From Parachlorella kessleri (Eukaryota > Chlorophyta > Trebouxiophyceae > Chlorellales > Chlorellaceae), in assembly GCA_001598975.1 (NCBI GenBank), contig BBXU01000313.1, positions 1 to 31,673 on the forward strand: a DNA stretch of 31,673 nucleotides. The letters run 5' to 3'. Positions 9,441 to 18,922 of the stretch are shown here, in pieces. Both the position numbers and the translations under genes were made by a program. The notes beneath the pieces are model-generated. The model was not told the DNA's origin. It did not search any database and saw only the letters and a program-made list of their open reading frames with translations. Position 1 is the first letter of the stretch, and each line of letters begins with the position of its first letter.

Positions 9441-12400
9441 ATGTCCTTAAAGCCGCCAAAACCTCGACAACGGAGATGGGGCTTTCTGTTGCCAACCGCC
9501 TGGGTGTTCCTGGGGGTCATGGTGCGTCACGTGCAAGCCCTGTCAAGCCTGCAAATGGATACTTACTGCGTACCCACCAGTGCATTGAGCGCTTTCTGGC
9601 ACCTATTGTCCGCTGCAGGCAGTGCTGATCATCCACTTTGACTGGCACCGCCCCCTAACGGATCCTGGCACCTTGAATCGGGGGTTGGACAGGGTGGCTA
9701 TCAAGGATGCGAGCGGCGCCTTGATCATCACTGAAGATGACGGCAGCGGCGGCTTTGAAGATGCTGCTGCAAAGGCGGCGAACGCCAAAGAGAGTGCCGT
9801 TGCCACCGGCAGCGCAGGCTTTGAAAATGGCAGCAGCAGCCAGGGCAGCGGTGTGGGCAGTGGCATTAAAGAGAGTGAAGCTGGTACAACAGAGAGGAAC
9901 AACACGGAACGCGCCGCCGAAACTTCCACTGGCAATGGTGGGGGCGTGGCCGGCGGTGGCAGCGGCAGTCGAGCCGACGAGGGCGCTGCTGGCACCGGTA
10001 GTCACAGCGCCAACCTTGGTGCCGTTGCCACCAACGGCCAGGGGGCGGGCACTGGTGGCGTCACAGAAGGGGTTGCTGGCAACAGCACTGGGGCCAGCAC
10101 GGGTGCTGCTGAGGGGGCCAGCAGTGCTGAAATGCCTGCTCAGCTGCCGGCAGAGGGAGGTGCCAGCAGTGCTGAGGTTGCCAGCACGAGTGCCAGCCCC
10201 AGGGGGGCCTCCGACGCACCTGGCAGAAGCAGCGAACCTGACGGTGTCGGGGCCAGTACCCTGGCCGCCAACAGCAGTAGCAACGGCGCCAGTGGCAGTG
10301 ATAGCATCCAGGGTGCAGGCTCAGGCCACAGCAACAGCAACACCAGCAGCAGCGAGGGCTCTGGTATCAAAGGTGGGGAGGCTGCCAGTGCCAGTGCCAC
10401 CAGCGGGGGAAACAGCACCAGTAGTGGGGAGGCCCAAGGCAACGGCAGCGAGCAGGGCGCAAGCGCAACCGCCGCGGCCGGCACTGGCGGCGCAGCTCAG
10501 GAGGCAAATGTGAGCAGCCCGCCGCCCTTCCTCACCGCCCAGCAGCGCTGCAGGGGGCCGGCACAGAACGAGAGCGTGCCGCAGGTGGTGCTGGTGAAGG
10601 ACTGGCCGGCGCCGCGGCCGCTGGAGGCTGGCCACGTCACGCTGGTGACTCAGGCCAACCTGGAGAGGCAAGTAGTCAGCGAGTAGTCAGCGAGCGGGTG
10701 GGCTGCCTAGTGCGTGTAAGGCGGTTGTGCCAAGGCGTAGGCAGCGCCGGTTGTTTGGTCTGGTGGCTGGGTAGGGAGGGTCCCCAGGGCCTTTGAGCAG
10801 TGATGTGCTACACACACCGCAGCGGGCTCAGCAGCCTTGGCATGGCCTTGCGCAGCTGTCAGCCGGGCCCAGACGTGCAAGGCCTTCGACCTCCCATCAC
10901 GCTCAGCCTGCCACTTTGCCAGCCTCTTAAGACTAGTTTTTGCTTCTTTTGCATCTTTCTTCTCTTCTACCACTTTGCCCTGCCATGCCCTGCGCCCTGC
11001 CTGCAGGCTGTACATGCTCCACAACCAGTGCCGGTCATGGCCCTTCCCCCTTGCGGCCGCCATCTATGTCCCCCAGCTGGGCCCCGGCACCGCCCTGCCG
11101 CCCGAGCTGGCACAGCTGAACATCACAACCAGCCTAGAGGAAGCCCAGCAGCGGCTGACAGACCTGCACAGCCTCTCACACCAAGAGGGTGAGTGCTGCC
11201 TAGCTGCCTGTGGGCTGCCTAGCTGCCTTCTGTGGAAGGATGTAGCACGACTTGGCGGTGTAAGGCTGCCTTGGTGCCTTATCTCTAAGTGGGAAGGGTG
11301 TAGGGCGACTTGGCAGGATGTGGCTGTTCCCTCCCCGCCAGCGTGGAGGGAGCCTGGCCTAGTGGTGAATGACATGACCAGCTCCGCTTGCATAGGTGAA
11401 CTTGGGAAGTGAGTGCCCTGGGGTGCCCAGCTTGTTTCTGGGTGGAGTGCTACTCGTGGGTATCTGCCCAGATCACAGAATCGTATATGGCAATGCACAA
11501 AAGCAGAGCTGGCCAGGTGCGAAGCAGCACCCCTCCCGGCACGTCCTCTGCCGTGCCTCCCTTCACAGCCCCCCCGTGTGCGCGCAGCAGCCTGCAATCT
11601 GCGGCTGCAGCTATACACCGAGGCCTGTGATGCGCGGACTTTGGTGCACCTGCCCGCCAATGCCATGCGCAACAGGGCGCTGCAGATGGCGCAGACGGAG
11701 GTGAGGCGGGCGCGTGTGCTGCCGCCCCTGCTTTGGCTGCTTGGCTGCTGCCATGCTTCGCCTGCTGCCGCCGTGCATGGGGCACAGGGCGCCCAGGGCA
11801 GCTATGGGGAAGTGCACAAGGAGGTGTGTGTGTGGGTGGGGGGGGGGGGGCGCAGGGTCCTTTGAGCCTGGCTGGCTTACTATTTTGTTTCCACCGGCTG
11901 TCACAGGTGGTTCGGTCAGAGGTAAATAGGTGCGGGGTATGTATGGAACAAAGGGGCTGCACGTATGTCCCGTGGCTTTACAGGCTGCAGGATGTATGGC
12001 GTGCTGAAGCAGCCGCATCTATTTCTAGTTGGTATTACTGTTAGCTGTCAGACACACCTCAACGTGGGTGGAGGCTGCTCTTGCTGCTTCAGCTCACAGC
12101 AACCATTGCTGCAGCCTTTGATGTCGCTGCCCACCCCTGACTGAAGCCCCCGCCCGGCAGGGGAGGCGGCAAGAAGAAACCGCGCATGACTGAAAATCTA
12201 GTGGCGGAAGCGGCAGAGGCTGCTTGCAAGCTTAGTGAGGTGGATGACCCTCAGGCTGCAGGGTGGTGTCTGCTCCTGCAGGTGGTCTTCATGCTGGACG
12301 TCGACTTCATCGTGAGTCGTGAATTTGTCGAGGAGCTGTCCCGCCCGGAGGGCCTGGCAGACCTCCATGCCCACCTGGGCTCCGCGGCCGCCGCCATCAT

Positions 12401-14752
12401 CGTCCCCGCCCTCCAAGCCAGGCTGCCCGAGCTCAAGTGGCTGAGGAACGGCACAGTCACGGAGGACAGGCTTGAGTGGGCCAAGCAGCTGGCATTTGCC
12501 GCGGCGGCAGGTGCGGTGGGAAAGGGTGCGCATTGCTCCCCAACTGCTCTAGTGACGGCAGGTACTACCCTAGTGGGCTATCCTTGTAGCCACGGTCACG
12601 GAGGAGTGGGCCTAGCAACAGTTCTTCCGCGGCGGCAGGGGTGGTGGGTGGGGTAGGGGGTGCGGTGCGTGTGCCTCCTTTCTTACACACAAGCTGTCCT
12701 AGTGAGCCTCAGGGGCCCATGGCCAAACGCAAGGCTCAGTCTAGCTGGTTGGGTGGTGCAGCTGGGGCGTGCCACGGCCGCTGGTAGGGAGGAATGGGGT
12801 GTGTGCTGTGCCAGCACGCGGACCAAGCACCTAGTTGAGCAGTATGGCAGACCAAAGGTTGACAGAGGAGGCCATGGAGCCTGAGCAGGGGCGATGTTGG
12901 GTGGCTGTGTTGTCGGGTGGCAGTGGCTGGGTGTGGGGTGACAGTGGCTGTGTTGTGAGGTGGCAGCGGCTGTGTTGTGGTGTGGCAGTGTCTAGCAGGG
13001 AGCACGGGGACTGCTATGGGGATGGCGTGCCCCCGGGTGAGGAGGGTCAGGCTTTCGACTGACATCCCAGAAGTGGCTAGCTGTAAGCCCCACTATATGC
13101 TCAGCTGCGGTTCGCCCCCTCCTCGCCAGCGTTGCGAAGTGTAAGGTGGGCACACAGGTGTCCCCTCCCCTTGTAACAAGTGCTGCGCATGTGCCTGCCG
13201 GCCCCCCGCCAGGTGGCAAGGCTCGGGCGGTGGATCTGATGCGGCGCAAGGAGACGGGCCTGGTGCAGTTCAACTGGGGCTCGCCCTCACGGAAGCAGAC
13301 AGACATTGCCAGGTGGATGGGCGCTGGCGACTACTACCCAGTCCTGTACCAGCCGGTGAGGGGGCCCGGGGGTTTGCATGCCCCGCCGACAGCTGGCTCC
13401 GGTGACGGCCGTGAGAGCAGGAGGGGTGAGAGCAGGAGGGTTGCTGGCGGGGGGGGGTACGGGGGGGGTGAGATAGGGATACCTTGCTGTTGAAGAATGA
13501 GGTTGCATCCATGCTGTGTAACCCTGCTTACCAGGAGGGGGGGGCAGTGCCATGGACCTGCATGTGCTTCTCACTCCCTGCAGGAGCCTTGCTGCTACGA
13601 GCCCGATGTCATCATGCGTCGCGACCACATCCCCTGGTTTGACGAGCGCTTCCGGGGCTATGGCATGAACAAGGTCAGTGAGGGGTGCCAGGCATGCCTT
13701 CGCCTGCGCACCCGCAACCACGACTGTTGCCGGCTCAAGAACCACCTGCGATGCGCTCTGTCTGACTTCCCTCTTTGCAGCCCCACCATGCCCACCCAAC
13801 CAAACCACCCCGACACGCCAACAAACCGCCCAACCACACCACACGACACGCACACCACATGCGCACCATCCTTACCAAGCACCCACCCAACCATCCCACC
13901 AGGCCCGCTCAGCAGACAATCATTGGCGCTGTCATGCGCCCCTCCGCCACAGGCATTGCCACTCCTCTTCCCAGCTGCCCCCCCCCCCCCCGCCGACGGT
14001 TCACAGCGGGAGATGACTCCCGCCTTTCCCCCCCTGCAGGCCACCGTCTTTGCGGCCATGCATGCCTGGGCAATAACCTTCGCTGTGCACCCGCGCGGCT
14101 ACACGGTGCATGTGGCACACGGCTGGTCCAAGTCGCAGCGGCTTAGCAAGGACACAGGGCTCATATATGAGGTAAGGAGGGGGGGGGTCTGCCCCTCCGC
14201 CCTCCAGCCTTCACGCTTGCTGGGTAGGCAGTGGCGCGCGTGTCGTGGGCGTAGCACTTCTGGAACTACCTGCAATGTCAGGATAGGTAGCTGTATGCAT
14301 AGCTGGGCTGCTAATGCTCCGCTGTGCTGCCTTTCCTGGGCCACTAAAGAGTGGAGGCCGGGGCACAGACCCTCATGCGTCGAGCTGGGGACATGCCCCA
14401 GTCTGAGCAAAGACAGAGCCCCTGGCAGCTCATAATGCATGTCCACTGCCTTTTCTGTAAGGCCCCCGGCTGTCTCAGCTTGTAGTGCGTACATACACCC
14501 CCTGCCGGGTTCTCCTGTGGCGGGTGGTGGCTGTCGCACCTGCCAGGTGTCGCCCTGCCCAGGAGCATCCCTAATGCTCATACCTCCCCTTCTCACAAGG
14601 TCATGCGCTTTGGCTGCCCCATGCAGAACATAGCACTCTTTAACGTGACGCTGGCTAAGGAGCTCCAGCAGGGGACTTTCTGGCCAGTCACTGGCTTCCC
14701 CGACAGGTGTCCCCTGGGCCCAGCCAGCGCCGGGCAGGCAAGCGTGGCATGA
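9441..14752 (+). CDS. GT49 (LARGE/B4GAT1-type) glycosyltransferase with a long low-complexity stalk, 723 aa
   Basis: Nine exons: 9441-9521, 9619-10667, 11007-11188, 11588-11700, 12282-12510, 13213-13355, 13584-13673, 14040-14171 and 14600-14752. All phases agree. Splicing at 9522 completes a basic-cytosolic, single-anchor type II start: MSLKPPKPRQRRW, then a ~21-residue hydrophobic helix. Residues ~55-330 are a Gly/Ala/Ser/Asn-rich stalk, and about nine N-X-S/T sequons lie between it and the catalytic core. The catalytic half follows GT49 order: LVTQANLERL, a W-P-AIYVP segment, an RN-AL-A-TE segment, and a DxD metal/donor motif DVDF at residues 481-484. Then come YEPDVIMRRD, WFDERFRGYGMNK (~604-629) and a His-bearing segment at 649-653. 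This family adds glucuronic acid or related sugars to glycoprotein glycans in the Golgi. Intron 2 uses a GC donor. The last ~50 residues are unlike the usual GT49 end. Confidence 0.9.
9790..10530 (+). repeat. Low-complexity Gly/Ala/Ser/Asn-coding tract (stalk of the GT49-like enzyme)
   Basis: The tract encodes runs of G, A, S, N and T with recurring GASSAE, SNS and GNS blocks and many N-X-S/T sequons. It keeps one open frame of more than 1 kb while the two other plus frames are also open, an effect of GC-rich low-complexity coding. The stalk is far longer than the stem usually seen in this family. Confidence 0.75.
10668..11006 (+). other. GC-AG intron in the GT49-like gene
   Basis: Exon 2 ends CTGGAGAG and is followed by GCAAGT. 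The next exon begins after CCTGCAG. Only this GC donor gives AG|G (Arg) and the conserved NLERLYML sequence. The nearest GT (GCAA|GTAGTC) leaves the wrong phase. An 11-bp tandem repeat (AGTAGTCAGCG twice) follows the donor. Confidence 0.8.
11838..11850. repeat. G13 homopolymer in an intron
   Basis: Thirteen consecutive G on the plus strand, preceded by a short GT tract, in intron 4 of the GT49-like gene. It could form a quadruplex and is prone to sequencing or slippage error. Confidence 0.8.
12901..12987. repeat. 22-bp minisatellite, about four units, intronic
   Basis: Units of 21-22 bp based on GTGGCTGTGTTGTGGGTGGCA with a few changes each, in intron 5 of the GT49-like gene. Confidence 0.75.
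13779..13991. repeat. A/C-rich, G-poor intron tract ending in C13
   Basis: From about 13779 to 13905 the plus strand is almost entirely A and C. A C13 run follows at 13979-13991, then further pyrimidine tracts up to the acceptor at 14039. It lies within intron 7 of the GT49-like gene. It may act as an extended polypyrimidine or splicing-enhancer tract, or be simple-sequence decay. Confidence 0.6.
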
Positions 14753-15778
14753 GGCGGAAGCCAGTCCGTTGGGAGCAGGGTAGAGCGACTTGCAGGGCCA
14801 GTAGGGTTGTGCTGTTTCACGGGTGGATAGCGGGGAAGTTGCGTGGAGATCACCAAGAGAAGTTGGTTGCCGCAGCGTTAATTAGTTATAGCGCAAGGCG
14901 TTCGTCGCTGTGTTGCCCATTGGGAAAGGTCTCTGACAGAAGTCTAGAGGCATGGAGAAATTTGGCACTGTTGCTCGGCACATGGTTCAGATAGGTGCAT
15001 GGTCGACATGTGGGCTGTTCCTCGCTCAAAGTGCAGTGAGGGACTGTTACAACTCGCTGATCTACAGTGATATTCCTTCTTGCAGTTGCCGTGCTATTCT
15101 TTGAATTATCTCTTTGTGCCTCCGGTGGTCTGCCACACTGTCGCTGTAACATATATCTGTGTCATTTTCCTGCTGGTTGGTCAACCCCAAGATGGAATCA
15201 AGCCTAAGCTTATTATGCGCAACAAGGGGTGACTTCGAGCTGGCTGCACAACTCATGCAGCCTGCACCTCGACGGTGACTGAGATCCACCAAGCGCTCAT
15301 GACGGAAGGAACGAGCAGCTGCACGGTGGCATCTGGCCAGGATGGCAGCCTTCTTTGATCAGTCATCAAGTATACAGGCTGTTGGCCCGGCGCTTGCGCC
15401 TTTTCTATGCGCCTTCCCACGTCTTGTGGACCCGGTGTCTGCTCCAGCGCACTGAGAACTCTGTCAAGAGCAGCGAGATGATAAGAAGGCCAGTTCGTCG
15501 GTGGCATGCATGCCATATGGCTGTCAGCTCTCGACTGGGAGGGTTGGAGTCGAGTTGTGCAAGTGTAGGGGATAAGTCTAGATGGGCAATACCTCAAGGT
15601 GTCCTGCAGTAGGTCACGCTTGCCCTTTCTGACTGACAAGCGAGCATTTCCTACAAGTCAGGTACTAGTGAGCCAGTAGGAGACGATGGCTGCAGTGACA
15701 GCTAGCAGTAACACGACATAGCTACAGGGCAACATGGAAAGTCCCCAAAACAAGCATGCCAGCCTGCGCTGAGGGCTA
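14753..15778. other. Convergent intergenic region (GT49-like gene and TQT-array gene)
   Basis: About 1 kb between two converging stops. A plus-strand TGTAA at 15145-15149 is a candidate end signal for the GT49-like gene. A minus-strand TGTAA at 15051-15047 could serve the TQT-array gene, which would make the two 3' UTRs overlap. No convincing coding exon was seen. Confidence 0.5.
15145..15149 (+). terminator. Candidate TGTAA poly(A) signal of the GT49-like gene
   Basis: TGTAA about 390 nt after the stop at 14752, the first such element downstream. It is the standard chlorophyte poly(A) signal; there is no direct evidence of use. Confidence 0.4.
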
Positions 15779-18316
15779 TCAAAGCCGTAAAGATGCACCG
15801 CCTGGCTTCAGCGGGGCAGCTTGGGCTGCCGTGCTGCACAGCAGATCACACAGCCCACTCAGCACTCGACAGCTGACCAACCCCAGGAGTTTCACAGCTT
15901 TTGTGGAATTACCAAGTACAGCACGCTCACAACCCACAGCAGTCTGCACTATGAGCACATGCGCCACCTCACCAAAGGCTTCGCTGCCGACCTCCTCCAG
16001 ACGCCAGGCGGCCTCCTTGCCTCCGGTGTGCAGCTGCTCGTGGGCATCACGGTACAATTGCACCAGGTGCTCCACTGGGGTGTGGTGGGGGCCGGCTGGG
16101 GTGCTGCAGCGGCCACCAGCTGGCGCAGTACGAGGCGTGTGCAGGGGTGAGGCCGGGATATTCTGGGGGGAGCGGTGATTAGAAGTGTTGGCCCCTGCAG
16201 GCGGGTTGGTAGCACAGCTTGCTTCCACAGCATGGCTGTGGAGGAGCTTGTAAGAGTTGGCTCGACCTGTAGCACGGAGGTCGACAACAGAAAGCAACGA
16301 GTAGCCTCTAAACCCATCTGACCACGCATACCTGCTACCCTTCTGCTCAGCGGCGAGGCAAACTGGCTCCTGCTCTGATGCGGGCTTTTCATAGCCCCAG
16401 CTGCACCAGAAACTATGGTGCTGGCGCCTAAGCATTCCCCTGCAAGTAACGTGAAGGGTGTTCAGTAAGGTACGTAATACCGTCTTGCCTCTGAGAGCTT
16501 TCAATCACAGAGGAGCATGAGACAAACCCTGATATCACAGCATGTGGGCAGACCAAGGTACCACCAAGTATGCACGTCTTAAACCAGCTCAATCTTCTCA
16601 CCAGCTATGTCACAATCCCCGCTCCCCAGCCTGCGTTTCTTTCGGTGGCCATTCTCAATTTCTCCGTCACCATCAGAGCCATCCTCACACCCTCGCCGCT
16701 TGCGGGAAGGCACCACATCTGCCCTCTCCGCTGCTGCAGCATCTTCCTCAACACCCTCCATGCCCAAGCCTGCTCCCTTTAGGATGGCAGCGCTTCGCTC
16801 ATCGTCTGTGCTTACGCCCTGGTTTGCCAGGGTTGGCGGCTTCTGCTCTACAGTCTGGGTAGCACCATCCATAATGATAGGGCGTACTGCTGCTGGCGGC
16901 TCAGCATCTGTCTGCGTGCCAACCTCGGCAAGGAGAGGGCGAGATGCAACAGGCACTGTGTCCGTCTGGGCTCCAGTATGTGACACAGGAACTGGTCTCA
17001 TGGTCTGCACTGCAGCTTCTAAAAGCTTGCATGCCATTGTGCCTGCAGCACAACCGTGACATGTGTCTTCAGTATGTCATTTCACTGAGGGATATGCAGA
17101 CATGTCACCCGTCCACAGCATAGCAATGGAGACATGGGAGACATGCGCTGCACCTCAGGCACCTAGTCGCTCGTCGGAGCATACCTGTGCCTGCAGGACT
17201 CCCAAAAGCGGCCGGCGAAGGGGGGTCGGCCGGCTTGGTTGGAAAGGCGAGTCCATCACCTGCTGGTACAAACATCCACAACTACGAGCAAAGCCTTGAG
17301 CGCATTGGTCAACTCTTCTGAGGCATCCTATAAAGTGCATTTAGTTATTGATATGACATAAGGTGTGCACACCCTTACTCGTACCTCCCTGGGCTCCAAG
17401 GTCAGCCAGCCCAATCTGTGTAGGACTGCGCACTTCATCGAAGGTCCAGGTTGCCTGCTTTTTCTTGGACTCAGAAGAAAGGCCTCCGGTCTCATCCCTT
17501 GCTGCAGCCACCAGTGTGGAGCCCGTGTATATCAGGGGTTGTTACAAACCTTCAGCTGTGGAGCTGCTGCTAACAATAGCAGACAGACAGCTCACCTGCT
17601 GGATGAATGGCAGGGCTGCGGCCCTGACCACTGGGGCTGCAAGCAAAGTTCTGCCTTGGGCTTGCCGCTCCCCCTGCACTCCTGCCTGGGCTAGCACGGC
17701 TGCTTGGCACCGGGTTACAAAGACCACTGCTGCTGGGGTCAGAGCCAGCAGGAGGCGGGCTAGCACGGCTGCTTGGCACCGGGTTACAAAGACCACTGCT
17801 GCTGGGGTCAGAGCCAGCAGGAGGCGGACCAGCTTGGTGGTGGACGTCCGCAGAGGTCTGTGCAGGTTCTACATCTTCATAATCGGTCGCCCAGGGGTAC
17901 GAAACTCGGGCAACTTCTGGTGCGGCAGCTGTTGAGGCTACCCTGCGCGTGCTGGGTCCAGCCGACCTGGGAGGTGACTGCTGTGCGCCGGAGGCTGGTC
18001 GGCCACTTAGCGGGGACTGTGCCAAGCTCGCCACGCCGGCAGGGCGCCAGCCTTGCTTCTTTTGGCTGCCTGGACAACACATGGGAATGGCAGTTTAATA
18101 GCCACCGACAAGTTGCCCGCACAACCAACTGAGTGCCAGCCCCGCCCTGCTGCAGTGTGGGAGCCGTTGCGCACCTGGCGTGGCTGGCCTAGCGTTGCGT
18201 GTTGCCAGTGGAGTAGAGCCTGTGTGGCATAAAACACTTCGGTGGTGGAGGCTCGGTACGGACTTTGGGAGGCCTGGCAAAGCGGACTGCATACCCGCTC
18301 TGCGGGACGAGGACAT
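15779..18316 (-). CDS. Low-complexity protein with TQT-motif array and two basic clusters (~569 aa), function unknown
   Basis: Phase-consistent minus-strand exons: 18316-18175, 18069-17596, 17501-17385, 17317-17270 (donor uncertain), 17042-16602 and 16266-15779. Residues 1-205 are Ser/Pro/Ala-rich and contain a perfect 23-residue tandem duplication. A short hydrophobic, probably helical stretch (EELTNALKALLVVVDV) precedes a block with GAQTD, VGTQTD, GATQTV and GVSTD, 15-19 residues apart (about 284-340). TQT with nearby acidic or Val residues resembles the binding motif of the dynein light chain hub LC8. Two basic clusters follow (SRKRR ~373-377, HRKKRR ~393-398), fitting a bipartite nuclear signal. 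The last exon is a more ordered, helix-like region (VEHLVQLYRDAHEQL). A 75-nt in-frame intron inside the last exon cannot be excluded. No known family was recognised. Confidence 0.7.
17688..17827. repeat. Perfect 69-bp tandem duplication inside a coding exon
   Basis: The segment beginning GGGCTAGCACGGC at 17688 recurs without mismatch at 17757 (offset 69 bp, identity 71 bp). Because 69 is a multiple of 3 it duplicates 23 residues in frame in exon 2 of the TQT-array gene. Perfect identity suggests a recent event or a polymorphism. Confidence 0.95.
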
Positions 18317-18922
18317 CCTTAGGGCCGTGAGTCTTTGAAGCGTAGCGAGAACCTCCAGGCACGCGCACGCAGGGGTGCGATGATGGAACGCTCAGGATGG
18401 CCAGCGCCTAGTGCAGGAGCTGTCTGAGCTTATCGCCCAAGTAAAAGTTTGCCAGATGGGACAGCCAGCATCCCAAGAAGGACCATTTCATGTGTGACCA
18501 CAAGGCGCAGGCGCCGGCCTCAGCAGTCCTACTGGAACGGGTGATATGCAGCCTGACACTGCAATCTACTTCTTATTCATGCCTGAAGGTGAACATAACA
18601 GCTGCACAGATCCGCCACCTAGACTAACCACGATCCACTTGACGGCCACCATCTGCTCTACAAAGAACAACACAAGCCACCCACAAAGTAAGAGGCGAGG
18701 CATACGAGAAAAACATAGTAAATGTAGTGAAAAAAGTTTACAAAGAATCCCTGAAGGTTATTGCAGACTCACACTGGGGTAGATCCCGGAATCGAAGTGC
18801 TCCTGTATATGGCATTGCATCAAGATACCAGTCATATGATCTTGATACCACATCAAGTTCCACACAGCCATACGGCCCCAGTCGAGGGCGCCCACGCAGC
18901 ACATTTCCAGGCCTATCCTGCC
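18317..18922. other. Intergenic: promoter of the TQT-array gene and 3' UTR of the PHT4-like gene
   Basis: Between two minus-strand genes. The right part is 3' UTR of the transporter, with a TGTAA on the minus strand at 18742-18738. The left part should carry the promoter of the TQT-array gene. No additional gene was seen. Confidence 0.5.
18738..18742 (-). terminator. Candidate TGTAA poly(A) signal of the PHT4-like gene
   Basis: TGTAA on the minus strand about 180 nt past the stop at 18923, a typical 3' UTR length for green algae. Confidence 0.5.

Noticed and set aside
9737..10513. 258-codon alternative frame inside the stalk exon
   Set aside because: GC-rich low-complexity coding leaves all frames open. 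Only the frame giving the anchor, stalk and LVTQANLER block joins to both neighbouring exons.
13497..14435. 312-codon plus-strand open frame
   Set aside because: It runs through two exons and three introns of the GT49-like gene; frame and composition follow the A/C-rich intron, not a protein family.
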